Shown piece after piece: positions 1 through 14,946 of a DNA stretch of 64,000 bases; positions within the stretch are counted from its first letter, which is position 1, and every line of letters starts with the position of its first letter. The notes beneath the pieces were generated by a model. That model had not been told where the DNA came from. It was given only the letters and a program-made list of their open reading frames with translations, and did not search any database. This DNA comes from Tragulus kanchil (taxonomy: Eukaryota > Chordata > Mammalia > Artiodactyla > Tragulidae), in the NCBI GenBank assembly GCA_022376925.1, contig JAIOJX010000030.1, forward strand, positions 169,565,298-169,629,297. Direction: 5' to 3'. Position numbers and translations under genes: made by a program.

Positions 1-1662
1 TTATACAACATTGTTAATTTGCTACATAAACAAGTATTTCAAAGAGCTGTACATATTTTATGTAAGAGATTCTGTACCACTGAACACATGGGGTGAAACA
101 TGACAGCTGTTTATTAGAAATGGATTTTTGGACGGGAAAAAGGAAAGTGGCATGAAATAAAAGATGGCCATGGAGATGGAGCTATGCTGGTTGTATCTTA
201 CCCATCTCCAAACTGGGTAAATATGAACATATGCACTTCATGTGCAAGTCTAGGGAATAAAAATAAAATGTATATTGTGTAGGTTAAAAGGCCATCCCAC
301 TGCATAATACTTTGTAGTCAAGCATAGCATTTAGTATATTGTTTATGTGTGCCAAATACAATTTAAGCTCCTATTTTTTGGTGAGGACATTTTGCAATTT
401 CCATACTGGTTACAGATTAAATGCACAGTTACATGTTGACAGGTAACTATAGAATTTCTTAGGATATTCCTTGACATATATACACACGTATCAGCTCTTC
501 TCTGTATTTTAAAATATTGATAAAAAATCCAGAGTACTAGGTTTGCGTCTCTTTATTAGCCAACTATTTTATGCAAATTTTCAGAATCTAATAAACATTT
601 TTCCTGCTTGGAAATAGACATAATACAGGACTTGGCAGGAATAAAGTGTGCAGTTCAATGTGGTGCAATGTCAGCTGAGAAGTGAGGGATAAAAGAAAAT
701 TCTGAGATATGTATCCAACTCACCCAATTATATGCTCCAAAACTGTGAGAAGGGATCTTATAAATAACAGCAAAGGTAATTTCTAGGTGAAGAAGAACTT
801 TAGACATAGGAAAGTAATCTCTGTTAGTGAAGTGCATGCATTTTATTACTTAAGAGTGTCTGCAAGATGGGAACTGGGGGTGGGGGTGGGGGTAGGGTAC
901 ATCAAGAATGCAGGTCAGTATTCTTGAAAAATAGATGGTAAGAATATGGCTCACTAAAAGGCAATCAGCTCTGATTATTAGGAAACAGGTGGGGTTTCCT
1001 AAATGAAACCAAAGGCAAACAAGCATTAATAAAATGAAGAATTTAGTTTCTATGATAGACAGTTAAGAGAAAGTAATAACTTTATACAACATTGTTAATT
1101 TGCTACATAAACAAGTATTTCAAAGAGCTGTACATATTTTATGTAAGAGATTCTGTACCACTGAACACATGGGGTGAAACATGACAGCTGTTTATTAGAA
1201 ATGGATTTTTTTTGGACGGGAAAAAGGAAAGTGGCATGAAATAAAAGATGGCCATGGAGATGGAGCTATGCTGGTTGTATCTTACCCATCTCCAAACTGG
1301 GTAAATATGAACATATGCACTTCATGTGCAAGTCTAGGGAATAAAAATAAAATGTATATTGTGTAGGTTAAAAGGCCATCCCACTGCATAATACTTTGTA
1401 GTCAAGCATAGCATTTAGTATATTGTTTATGTGTGCCAAATACAATTTAAGCTCCTATTTTTTGGTGAGGACATTTTGCAATTTCCATACTGGTTACAGA
1501 TTAAATGCACAGTTACATGTTGACAGGTAACTATAGAATTTCTTAGGATATTCCTTGACATATATACACACGTATCAGCTCTTCTCTGTATTTTAAAATA
1601 TTGATAAAAAATCCAGAGTACTAGGTTTGCGTCTCTTTATTAGCCAACTATTTTATGCAAAT
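1..1662. repeat. Direct duplication D1 (breakpoint ~578)
   Basis: Bases 1-578 recur at 1082-1662, offset 1081 and then 1084 after a three-T homopolymer difference (near 126 versus 1206). Bases 579-1081 would be the start of the second copy, whose partner lies before the window. The two copies are otherwise essentially identical and contain only AT-rich unique sequence. I read this as a false duplication; see the finding on the chain. Confidence 0.9.
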
Positions 1663-1898
1663 GTAATTATAGTCTTTCTTCCCCTATGTCTGAACTTCTA
1701 AAACAGTTGGGCACATAAACAGAAGCCATGCTTACAACAGGTAATACTCCATCAATTGTGTTCTTTATGTATAATATGCAATCTGCTGTTATAACACTAC
1801 CTCTTAGAAAATGTCTGAAATTCATTTATGGCACGACTGTAAACTCAGAAAAGTCCTTCCTTCTACTGTTACATCTAGAGGTTTTCCTACAAATATAC

Positions 1899-1900
<2 letters not shown>
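579..1900. other. AT-rich unique non-coding DNA
   Basis: No repeat family, exon or RNA gene is recognisable. Short open frames here have no start context or protein-like composition. The G-rich motif at 876-897 is listed separately. Confidence 0.6.
876..897 (+). other. G-quadruplex-forming motif
   Basis: Three runs of five G separated by single T, then TA and a run of three G. The loops are one or two bases, which fits the usual four-run G4 rule. No gene context is visible, so a role cannot be inferred. Confidence 0.6.

Positions 1901-1944
<44 letters not shown>
1901..1944. repeat. (CA)n microsatellite
   Basis: About 21 uninterrupted CA dinucleotides followed by CAAACAAA. The tract reads as a Thr-His run in one frame, so the small frame over it is not a gene. 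It is not inside a duplicated unit, so its length is measured once here. Confidence 0.97.
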
Positions 1945-1948
<4 letters not shown>

Positions 1949-2641
1949 AAATATAATGTACACCATTGCCATCAGATTTAAAATGCCATAAGGTAAGGCC
2001 TAAGTCTTTTACTTAGTTGAATGTTGCCCTTAATACCAGGTTTACTGTCAGAGTGCCCAGAACAGTGGAATACGCACGACAGTGACATATGTATAGTAAA
2101 GCATTAACAAATAGCATCAACAATTTAACTGAACAGTATATAAGCTAATTGTTGATATTCTCTTGCATTGTAGGAATATTAAATGAAAAACTGTATAATC
2201 AGCTATGACCACAGTAGCAGAAATCTGTCTAGAGATTATAGATGAAGAAACACTGCAGTCAAACTTTTAGGCCAGAAATATATTCTGCTTCTGTAATTAT
2301 TTCTGGACTCCCTAAGCAACAATTATGGGTAGTCAGCTCTGTACTCTGGGAAAAACACCTGTTTTAAGAATAATTGTTTTAGGTCTTTCTCTAAGCTACT
2401 AATCCCAATCTCACTGACTTAATCTTCCTGTTGAAATTTCCTACAGATGTTAATGTTGTCTACCTATACAGTTTGTCAGTCAATCCACATAGGATACTAG
2501 TGGTTGACTTTATATAAATCCATTTACACTATACAATTACCTATTAATACAGGACAGTTTTTAAGTGCTTTATTTGGGAAACAGTTATAAAATTGGAAGT
2601 TTCAGTTATTGGCATAACTAAATATCTTTGGCATGCAAAAA
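1945..2641. other. Unique non-coding DNA
   Basis: AT-rich single-copy sequence between the microsatellite and duplication D2. I see no repeat family or exon in it. Confidence 0.5.
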
Positions 2642-4863
2642 TACAAAACAGGAAAAATGGCCCTGGAAATAACACAATCCACCCTTCCCATCCCCCCACC
2701 CTCCAACTTCTTTTTTATACGGGAATAAGGCCAAAACCTGCTTTCAATTCTAGACTACCCCAGAATATGATAAACTGTCTCTTAAGGTAGCTCCATTTTA
2801 AGTCTTCCTCTTTAAGGAAGTCATCAAATGGTTAAATTATTCTAGGTGGCTCTGTGAAGAAATATACATGCTCTTCATTAATATTCTCAGTTTTTACGAA
2901 GAAAACCACTATTATCAGGGATACAATTGAACCCAGAGTTTTGGAACAGTTTCTTTACTTTGCTGAAGGGGAAAGAATCCCCAGGGATTGTGAAAATGGC
3001 AAGAGAAACAGGGGAATTAGAGCAACACCCACCTCACTCAAGAAGTGGCTGTGGGATCAAGAGTCTGAACTGGACCTGAACATATTCAAAACACCAGGAT
3101 TTTTCCAGCCCAGACCCTAATCCCTGGTACTGCCTGGAATAGACTTGGCTTCTGGGGGTGTGCTGCCCCCTAGGCCCCTTGGGTCTCTTTCGCTGGACTT
3201 TCACATCCTGGTGTAGTGCCACTTCGTCTTGAAAGGTAGGGGGCTTCCACTTCCTTTCTGTAAGCAAGGAAGATTGGGTACAAGGGAGGTAAAAGGACAA
3301 GAGGGGGAATCTGTGAGCAGGGGGAATCTTGGACAACTTAAAAGAGAAGGGATACAAATGCTAAAAATTTTTAAACTGAATAATATATAAAGTTTTATAA
3401 TGAAGGCCTACCTTCATTGCCATTTGGCATTTAAATTCTTCAAGAATTGAGAGTCTATTTTAGGGATTGGACTTTTCGACAAATTCTGAATTCCTAAAGC
3501 TGCTCTTAGCTGAAAAAAAAGTTTGGTACCACTGATTTTGAAGGTCCTCTTTCTAGGCAATGAGTATTATAAAAAACAGATATTACTTTTCACATTTTCT
3601 ATCCCAAATATCAGAAGGTCTCAATAACCTGCCCATATAGTAGCAGCCCCTTTACTCTGGAACAATGAGAAATACATAGGAAGAGGCCTTCAAAGAAAAT
3701 CAGTTGGAGAGAACTCCTCCTTACACTTCATTCATCAGATAATCATTAACACTACAAAACAGGAAAAATGGCCCTGGAAATAACACAATCCACCCTTCCC
3801 ATCCCCCACCCTCCAACTTCTTTTATACGGAATAAGGCCAAAACCTGCTTTCAATTCTAGACTACCCCAGAATATGATAAACTGTCTCTTAAGGTAGCTC
3901 CATTTTAAGTCTTCCTCTTTAAGGAAGTCATCAAATGGTTAAATTATTCTAGGTGGCTCTGTGAAGAAATATACATGCTCTTCATTAATATTCTCAGTTT
4001 TTACGAAGAAAACCACTATTATCAGGGATACAATTGAACCCAGAGTTTTGGAACAGTTTCTTTACTTTGCTGAAGGGGAAAGAATCCCCAGGGATTGTGA
4101 AAATGGCAAGAGAAACAGGGGAATTAGAGCAACACCCACCTCACTCAAGAAGTGGCTGTGGGATCAAGAGTCTGAACTGGACCTGAACATATTCAAAACA
4201 CCAGGATTTTTCCAGCCCAGACCCTAATCCCTGGTACTGCCTGGAATAGACTTGGCTTCTGGGGGTGTGCTGCCCCCTAGGCCCCTTGGGTCTCTTTCGC
4301 TGGACTTTCACATCCTGGTGTAGTGCCACTTCGTCTTGAAAGGTAGGGGGCTTCCACTTCCTTTCTGTAAGCAAGGAAGATTGGGTACAAGGGAGGTAAA
4401 AGGACAAGAGGGGGAATCTGTGAGCAGGGGGAATCTTGGACAACTTAAAAGAGAAGGGATACAAATGCTAAAAATTTTTAAACTGAATAATATATAAAGT
4501 TTTATAATGAAGGCCTACCTTCATTGCCATTTGGCATTTAAATTCTTCAAGAATTGAGAGTCTATTTTAGGGATTGGACTTTTCGACAAATTCTGAATTC
4601 CTAAAGCTGCTCTTAGCTGAAAAAAAAGTTTGGTACCACTGATTTTGAAGGTCCTCTTTCTAGGCAATGAGTATTATAAAAAACAGATATTACTTTTCAC
4701 ATTTTCTATCCCAAATATCAGAAGGTCTCAATAACCTGCCCATATAGTAGCAGCCCCTTTACTCTGGAACAATGAGAAATACATAGGAAGAGGCCTTCAA
4801 AGAAAATCAGTTGGAGAGAACTCCTCCTTACACTTCATTCATCAGATAATCATTAACACTACA
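2642..4863. repeat. Direct duplication D2 (breakpoint ~3752)
   Basis: Copy 1 is about 2642-3752 and copy 2 about 3753-4863, period ~1110. The copies differ mainly by one-base homopolymer losses in the first 80 bases of copy 2 (C, T and G runs near 3808-3832). The unit holds a moderately GC-rich stretch at about 2990-3340, open on both strands, that I cannot assign to a gene or a repeat family. Confidence 0.95.
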
Positions 4864-4976
4864 GAAGCAGGTAGTAACACCTACTTATTTCAATCTTCCT
4901 TACCCATCAAGTGAAAATATAATCACTACCTTGACAATTTAATTCTATTAATTATTTACTCAGAAATCCCTCCCCC

Positions 4977-7301
<2,325 letters not shown>

Positions 7302-8559
7302 ATGAAAAATGACAGCCTATTAATTGAGTCATCCACGGAATTAATGCAAATTTCAAAATTATAGATGACCTGAGATGCTAGATTCTTATTTTGAAATATG
7401 AAGCAAATTAATGTGGAAAAGAAAATCATTTGTGAACAGTGAATCAGGTCAAGATTTTAAGAACATGTAAAAATAGTATTACTCTTCTATACCAAACAGC
7501 TATAAACTAAGCAGCCCTCCCTGGCATCTTCACTTGAAAGAGCTGGATCTCTCCAAAATGGATCTAGGACGGTCCAAAATCAGGATATGGCAATACACCT
7601 GTTCTTACTCAAGGTGATAATATTAGTCAAAGGGCAAAATCTTCCTATTTACTGTCCTTATAGGTCATAAAAAAAGAGTGACTACCATAATTTTCTGCCT
7701 TTGGGCCCATCCTACACATAAATATTTCTTTCTCCCAAACAATGGATCTAAACAGAATAGAGCTGTACATCCCTTGAGCCTCTGGGAAACTGAAATAAAA
7801 CCTACAAAAAACAAGAGAAATAAGACCAAAAGGGCATTTTTGAGCTTAAGGAATTGTTGGTTACAATTCTTTCTCTATTTGTTATCACCGGGTAATTCTC
7901 GAACTAAAAAATAAAGAAAAAATAAAAAGCCCAAAGGCTACTTTACTTAGCCTAACAACCAGAACATACTATAATAAAAATCATACCACCCTTGACCAAC
8001 ATAGGAATATGAATCATGTGTTACACTTCAGTAAAGAACCTAGTCCCCCACTCAACACACTAAAAAATCCTTTGTCACAGCCATTACTGTTCTATGACCA
8101 TAAAAAAATTTGTTGTCTAGATAAAAGAAAACTTTCTTATAATTTTACATGACTCCTTCTACTCTTCTGATGAAGGCATTTTAGATTAGCTAGCTTGGTT
8201 ATCTTGTTCCAAATAATATTTTATAATATTGGGCCTTTTAAATAACTACAATAAAAAAAGGTGACAAAACCAAATCTCACATAGCCCTGAGACTAGTTCC
8301 TCTTCTAAAATAACATGTAAAAGCTCTTAAAATATTAACTGAAGAACTAACAGATTATCTATATGCAATATTTAATTATAATTAGTCTAGTTTTATAAGA
8401 CAATAGGCTCCTACTATAGTTTACAAAGCTTAGTAGTTACATCAGTTACTAATTTATCATAGTTTGGAAATATATCCTGGAGTGATAAGAATTAACACCT
8501 CTAGACGGAAGTTTCAAGATTTCTTTCCTTGTTAATTTGTCTCTCTTCCTACCAAAATA
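7302..8559. other. AT-rich unique non-coding DNA
   Basis: No recognisable interspersed repeat, exon or RNA gene. It lies between D3 and D4 and is present once. Confidence 0.5.
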
Positions 8560-8690
8560 TAAACTCAATGAAGACAAGGATTTCTGTGTTTTATTCTCTG
8601 ATGTACTTCCAAGAGCTAGAACAGGTATTTGAGAATATTTATTGGCACAAAGATGGTATGAGAATATCTGCTGAATAAATTATGATCACC
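8560..8690 (+). mobile_element. Possible degraded L2/MIR 3' end
   Basis: The order of words resembles the common L2/MIR-type 3' end: a CTCAATGAAGACAAGGATTT block, then TTTTATTCTCTG, then an AGAACAGGTATT block, then GAATAAAT. Divergence is high and the match is from memory, so this is tentative. Part of it repeats at 9679-9765. Confidence 0.35.
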
Positions 8691-10753
8691 ATTATACCAA
8701 AATTAGAGTATTCATTAAAGTACAAAAGTTAAAATGGAAGAATTTACTTGGCTCAGTCACCTTTTATAGACCTCTGAATATGAAGTCCCCCAAAATTATC
8801 TGCCAGTAGCTCTGAAGACCTAGAAGAAGTCAAGAAATAAATTAGTATAGATAAAAACTACAAAAATGGACACATGTGGAATTCTGGAGAAATAATATTT
8901 TAGAGACGATTTTGTTTCATTTCTGTATTCTGCCTTATTTACCATCCTGTGTTCCATTTAGTAGTATATCTTTGTCCTTTAACCTTGTTATCTTACTTTC
9001 CTATAAACACAGAATCCAAATAAAGGGTAGAAAAGGCAACTGTCTTTGAGTTAAGAAGTGGTAAATATTATCTCTGGGTAATCCTTTTCTTTCCTTCCAA
9101 TCAGAATTCTCTATTTCTCAAAGGATTCATTCTTTTTAATTCTCCTTAGGATGTTTCTCTCCTGACTCATTCCTAAATTCAGAGACTTTAATCAAATCCA
9201 TGAGATTCTCCAGTCACACAGGGACTTACCATCATCTATTAAAGTTCATATTATTCCTTTCATCCCCTCACACGACCCTCCATCCTTTTATCTTACTATA
9301 GAAAGATTGACAAAAGGAGTCAATTTCTCAAGTACACAATGGAAAACATGTAGAAAACACAGCTTTAATTAGCTTACTACGTTTCAAAAAGAAAAGGAAA
9401 ATAGGTGATGATCCTGGATTGCTGGGGGGAGGAGCAGGGAGAGGGGTCAATTTAACATTAGCCAGAAAAGAGTACTAATATCTGAAATGTTAATATTATC
9501 ATATATATGATAACAGCTGTTTGTGAGATTCCAGTTACCAAACAGTAGAGAGTAAATGTTTATGTTGATATCTTACGGATTTCTAACTTTTTATTAAAAA
9601 CTAGAAAATATTCTTGAGAAACAGTTTTAAAAGAGCACACTAAGAACTATAAAAATGAAAAGCATGAAAGGGTTTTGGTTTTATTCTCTGATGTACTTCC
9701 AAGAGCTAGAACAGGTATTTGAGAATATTTATTGGCACAAAGATGGTATAATCTGCTGAATAAATTATGATCACCATTATACCAAAATTAGAGTATTCAT
9801 TAAAGTACAAAAGTTAAAATGGAAGAATTTACTTGGCTCAGTCACCTTTTATAGACCTCTGAATATGAAGTCCCCCAAAATTATCTGCCAGTAGCTCTGA
9901 AGACCTAGAAGAAGTCAAGAAATAAATTAGTATAGATAAAAACTACAAAAATGGACACATGTGGAATTCTGGAGAAATAATATTTTAGAGACGATTTTGT
10001 TTCATTTCTGTATTCTGCCTTATTTACCATCCTGTGTTCCATTTAGTAGTATATCTTTGTCCTTTAACCTTGTTATCTTACTTTCCTATAAACACAGAAT
10101 CCAAATAAAGGGTAGAAAAGGCAACTGTCTTTGAGTTAAGAAGTGGTAAATATTATCTCTGGGTAATCCTTTTCTTTCCTTCCAATCAGAATTCTCTATT
10201 TCTCAAAGGATTCATTCTTTTTAATTCTCCTTAGGATGTTTCTCTCCTGACTCATTCCTAAATTCAGAGACTTTAATCAAATCCATGAGATTCTCCAGTC
10301 ACACAGGGACTTACCATCATCTATTAAAGTTCATATTATTCCTTTCATCCCCTCACACGACCCTCCATCCTTTTATCTTACTATAGAAAGATTGACAAAA
10401 GGAGTCAATTTCTCAAGTACACAATGGAAAACATGTAGAAAACACAGCTTTAATTAGCTTACTACGTTTCAAAAAGAAAAGGAAAATAGGTGATGATCCT
10501 GGATTGCTGGGGGGAGGAGCAGGGAGAGGGGTCAATTTAACATTAGCCAGAAAAGAGTACTAATATCTGAAATGTTAATATTATCATATATATGATAACA
10601 GCTGTTTGTGAGATTCCAGTTACCAAACAGTAGAGAGTAAATGTTTATGTTGATATCTTACGGATTTCTAACTTTTTATTAAAAACTAGAAAATATTCTT
10701 GAGAAACAGTTTTAAAAGAGCACACTAAGAACTATAAAAATGAAAAGCATGAA
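8589..10753. repeat. Direct duplication D4 (breakpoint ~9678)
   Basis: Copy 1 is about 8589-9678 and copy 2 about 9679-10753. Copy 2 lacks a few bases near 9747 compared with copy 1 near 8657, close to the join; the rest is the same over about 1 kb. The unit is AT-rich non-coding DNA with no recognised gene. Confidence 0.95.
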
Positions 10754-10906
10754 GGTAACAGTAAACAAAATAAATAATTACACCAAGGGAGAAATATACT
10801 CCTTTAACAACAAATAAAGAAAAAAATGACAGAAGCAAAAAGAGAAACACATGAGTATACAGCAGGTGGAAAATGAATGCACTGGAATTTCAATTTAACT
10901 ATAATC
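10754..10906. other. Short unique spacer
   Basis: A-rich single-copy sequence between D4 and D5. The word GGAAAATGAATGC at about 10868 reappears at about 11998, just before copy 2 of D5, with some 28 bases missing after it. This marks the garbled start of that copy. Confidence 0.5.
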
Positions 10907-11171
10907 AGAACAATCCACTAGAACCCCCAGGAACAACAATAAATTCTTGACTCAAAAGCAGAACCAGCTTGTCTCCCAGTCCTGAGTATTCTTTTGAGAA
11001 CTCATTTATTGAAACACAGTTTCTAAGAAAAAGGCTATTAAGAACATTCCAGAAATGGTTTATAATTACCCGTCTTTTTAACTGGGTTCAAAAATAGTCA
11101 ACAGTCTCTGTATTTGTCATTCTGACAGTTTCTTCGCTACATGACTTGCTGAAAGCACAAGACCCATGTGA

Positions 11172-11507
11172 TCTGTCAGGTCACTCTCAGAGAAGACAGA
11201 CAGTAAGTGTTTTAAGAACAACACCAACAGAGATTTCAGAAAAAGAAATTGCATCAGCCAGGTGAGCCGGAAGCAGCTGGGAGACAAGAGTCCAATAAAC
11301 AGCCAATCCGATGAAAGAAATTCAGAACAAGTCTGCTTCAGTAATTCTGTGAAGAGGACTGGCAGGAAGAGGAGTGCCGCTTCAGAAAAAGAACAGGCCT
11401 CATATGCTTCAGACAGTCTTTGTACTGTGGCTATGGACCTTGGCCATTCTCCCAGAAATGATGCAATCCTGATGAACAAGATCTGCTGCCAGAGAAACAA
11501 TTGTTAA
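11172..11507. other. GC-richer stretch open on both strands (unassigned)
   Basis: On the plus strand the frame from 11172 is open to a TAA at 11505-11507 (111 codons, hydrophilic, Ser/Lys/Arg rich). The minus strand is open over 11117-11500 (127 codons, Leu/Phe rich). The hydrophobic reading is what the complement of a polar frame tends to give. I see no splice-site pair, Kozak start or known domain on either strand, and I do not recognise the protein. It may be an exon, a decayed processed copy, or chance. A copy lies at about 12282-12617 as part of D5. Confidence 0.25.
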
Positions 11508-11940
11508 CAGCCTATGCAGACAGCAATTTAGCCAAGAAGCAATCTCTGATCAGCTCTCGCCACAAACCAGCAAAAAGTCAAATTTCTTCCTCAATTTTGG
11601 TCTCTGACGAAACATGAATATATATTTAGATACATACAAGCACACCATTTTCTCAAAATGCCCCTTTTAGTTCCTTTGGCTTTATATTATCTACCCTCTA
11701 CCATTCTATTTGAAATAAAACACTGAGATCATTTTTACTTCTATGAATTCTCATGTTAACAGCAAGGTACTTACATTTAACCTTTACACTGTTTCCTCTC
11801 ATTCTCATTAAAAAATATGTTCTGGGCTATAGTGGCTTTCCTAAGCTTTAAAATCACTCTGAAATCTAAGGCCCAATTATGAGACTTCAAAGCAAACACA
11901 CAATGACTAACTTAACTCTGGGCCAAAAAAGTGTAATTAA

Positions 11941-11997
11941 AAAAAAATATCTTTTCTATTTATTTATTTGTCAGAACTGGGTCTCAGTTGCAGCATG
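11941..11997 (-). mobile_element. CHR-2-type SINE, cut at the D5 join
   Basis: This is the A-rich end and the first ~30 bases (on +) of the minus-strand SINE seen complete at 13049-13215. It stops abruptly at CAGCATG where the D5 join occurs, so the truncation is probably not biological. Confidence 0.7.
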
Positions 11998-13048
11998 GAA
12001 AATGAATGCCAAAAAAAAGAACAATCCACTAGAACCCCCAGGAACAACAATAAATTCTTGACTCAAAAGCAGAACCAGCTTGTCTCCCAGTCCTGAGTAT
12101 TCTTTTGAGAACTCATTTATTGAAACACAGTTTCTAAGAAAAAGGCTATTAAGAACATTCCAGAAATGGTTTATAATTACCCGTCTTTTAACTGGGTTCA
12201 AAAATAGTCAACAGTCTCTGTATTTGTCATTCTGACAGTTTCTTCGCTACATGACTTGCTGAAAGCACAAGACCCATGTGATCTGTCAGGTCACTCTCAG
12301 AGAAGACAGACAGTAAGTGTTTTAAGAACAACACCAACAGAGATTTCAGAAAAAGAAATTGCATCAGCCAGGTGAGCCGGAAGCAGCTGGGAGACAAGAG
12401 TCCAATAAACAGCCAATCCGATGAAAGAAATTCAGAACAAGTCTGCTTCAGTAATTCTGTGAAGAGGACTGGCAGGAAGAGGAGTGCCGCTTCAGAAAAA
12501 GAACAGGCCTCATATGCTTCAGACAGTCTTTGTACTGTGGCTATGGACCTTGGCCATTCTCCCAGAAATGATGCAATCCTGATGAACAAGATCTGCTGCC
12601 AGAGAAACAATTGTTAACAGCCTATGCAGACAGCAATTTAGCCAAGAAGCAATCTCTGATCAGCTCTCGCCACAAACCAGCAAAAAGTCAAATTTCTTCC
12701 TCAATTTTGGTCTCTGACGAAACATGAATATATATTTAGATACATACAAGCACACCATTTTCTCAAAATGCCCCTTTTAGTTCCTTTGGCTTTATATTAT
12801 CTACCCTCTACCATTCTATTTGAAATAAAACACTGAGATCATTTTTACTTCTATGAATTCTCATGTTAACAGCAAGGTACTTACATTTAACCTTTACACT
12901 GTTTCCTCTCATTCTCATTAAAAAATATGTTCTGGGCTATAGTGGCTTTCCTAAGCTTTAAAATCACTCTGAAATCTAAGGCCCAATTATGAGACTTCAA
13001 AGCAAACACACAATGACTAACTTAACTCTGGGCCAAAAAAGTGTAATT

Positions 13049-13215
13049 AAAAAAAAATATCTTTTCTATTTATTTATTTGTCAGAACTGGGTCTCAGTTG
13101 CAGCATGTGAACTGTTAGTTCTGGCATGAGGGATCTAGTTCCCTGACTAGGGACTGAACCCAGGTTCCCTGCACTGGGAGTCAGTCTTAGCCACTGGATC
13201 ACCAGGGAAGTTCCC
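13049..13215 (-). mobile_element. CHR-2-type tRNA-derived SINE
   Basis: Read on the minus strand it begins GGGAACTTCCCTGGTGATCC and has a B-box-like GGGTTCAGTCCC, then GGGAACTAGATCCC, and ends in an A-rich tail. That order is typical of CHR-2-type SINEs of cetartiodactyls. The flanks AAAAAGTGTAATT and AGAAAAGTGTATTTT look like a diverged target-site duplication. It is an old, short copy. Confidence 0.85.
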
Positions 13216-13810
13216 AGAAAAGTGTATTTTACAGGTCTTTCTGAATTATGTTAAACTCAATATGTTAAAAATAGGCATATACTACAGAAAAAGAGAAAAT
13301 CTCTTCCTGCTTAGACTGACATAAAAGGCAGGCTGAGTTACAGTTTGCAATGGCCACTTTTCTCAAGGGCAATAATATTACCTCAGATCTTTAAAGAGGG
13401 GTAATGATTATTTTCATTTTATTAGCCACAACTTACTATTCTGGATTCTAAAATAGCCTCAACTTTATAAATGACCAACTTGTTTGAGAACTAATGTGGC
13501 AGCTACATTATATGCTTATTTTCTACTTCCAACTGAAACTGAGATATTGAGGAAAACCACTGCCACTGTACAGCAACATAAAAAGCTTTTTATCTTGGGA
13601 AAAGAGAAAGTATGTTAGGAAAAACTAGTATTATTAGGAGTTAGCAAATTTGAGTTCTAGCCTACAACTTAATTAGTTTGGTGATCTCAAGAAAAATACC
13701 TTTGTACAGATGAATCTTAAATTCCTCTAAAATCTTCATTGGGTTTCCTCCAGCTGTGAATTCTGGCACTGATGGAGGCAATTAAAGCAGAGTCTCAGAA
13801 GTCTGTTTTT

Positions 13811-13936
13811 GGGCTTCTCTGGTGATGCAGTGGGTAAAGAGTCTGCCTTGCAGTGCAAGGGGCACTAGTTTGATCCCTGGCCCAGGAAGATCCCATGTGC
13901 CGGTGGAATGGCCGAACTGGAGGGCATGTGCCCAGA
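13811..13936 (+). mobile_element. CHR-2-type SINE, cut at the D6 join
   Basis: Same insertion as 14947-15225, but with about 27 bases missing after GAACTGGAG and ending at GTGCCCAGA, where the D6 join occurs. The damage is most likely a consensus-end error. Confidence 0.8.
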
Positions 13937-14184
13937 TTGATGGAACCCTATTTTTTTGAAATAAAACACTGAGATCATTTTTACTTCTATGAATTCTCAT
14001 GTTAACAGCAAGGTACTTACATTTAACCTTTACACTGTTTCCTCTCATTCTCATTAAAAAATATGTTCTGGGCTATAGTGGCTTTCCTAAGCTTTAAAAT
14101 CACTCTGAAATCTAAGGCCCAATTATGAGACTTCAAAGCAAACACACAATGACTAACTTAACTCTGGGCCAAAAAAGTGTAATT

Positions 14185-14351
14185 AAAAAAAAATATCTTT
14201 TCTATTTATTTATTTGTCAGAACTGGGTCTCAGTTGCAGCATGTGAACTGTTAGTTCTGGCATGAGGGATCTAGTTCCCTGACTAGGGACTGAACCCAGG
14301 TTCCCTGCACTGGGAGTCAGTCTTAGCCACTGGATCACCAGGGAAGTTCCC
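14185..14351 (-). mobile_element. CHR-2-type SINE (copy of 13049-13215)
   Basis: The D6 copy of the minus-strand SINE at 13049-13215, without visible differences. Confidence 0.85.
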
Positions 14352-14946
14352 AGAAAAGTGTATTTTACAGGTCTTTCTGAATTATGTTAAACTCAATATG
14401 TTAAAAATAGGCATATACTACAGAAAAAGAGAAAATCTCTTCCTGCTTAGACTGACATAAAAGGCAGGCTGAGTTACAGTTTGCAATGGCCACTTTTCTC
14501 AAGGGCAATAATATTACCTCAGATCTTTAAAGAGGGGTAATGATTATTTTCATTTTATTAGCCACAACTTACTATTCTGGATTCTAAAATAGCCTCAACT
14601 TTATAAATGACCAACTTGTTTGAGAACTAATGTGGCAGCTACATTATATGCTTATTTTCTACTTCCAACTGAAACTGAGATATTGAGGAAAACCACTGCC
14701 ACTGTACAGCAACATAAAAAGCTTTTTATCTTGGGAAAAGAGAAAGTATGTTAGGAAAAACTAGTATTATTAGGAGTTAGCAAATTTGAGTTCTAGCCTA
14801 CAACTTAATTAGTTTGGTGATCTCAAGAAAAATACCTTTGTACAGATGAATCTTAAATTCCTCTAAAATCTTCATTGGGTTTCCTCCAGCTGTGAATTCT
14901 GGCACTGATGGAGGCAATTAAAGCAGAGTCTCAGAAGTCTGTTTTT

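Larger units (their letters stand above)
10907..13108. repeat. Direct duplication D5 (breakpoint ~12017)
   Basis: Copy 1 is about 10907-12017 and copy 2 about 12018-13108, offset 1111. The join cuts through a minus-strand SINE: copy 1 holds only its 3' part (11941-11997), and the complete element follows at 13049-13215. The first bases of copy 2 keep a 13-base word from upstream of copy 1 but lose the intervening ~28 bases. Confidence 0.95.

Noticed and set aside
1728..1991. Protein with a long Thr-His repeat
   Set aside because: The repeat is the (CA)n microsatellite read in frame; nothing else supports coding.
2854..4464. Paired genes at 2854-3120 and 3961-4227 with overlapping minus-strand frames
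   Set aside because: They are the two copies of D2. The frame has no recognised domain or start context, and the opposite-strand frame overlaps it. I see no gene evidence.
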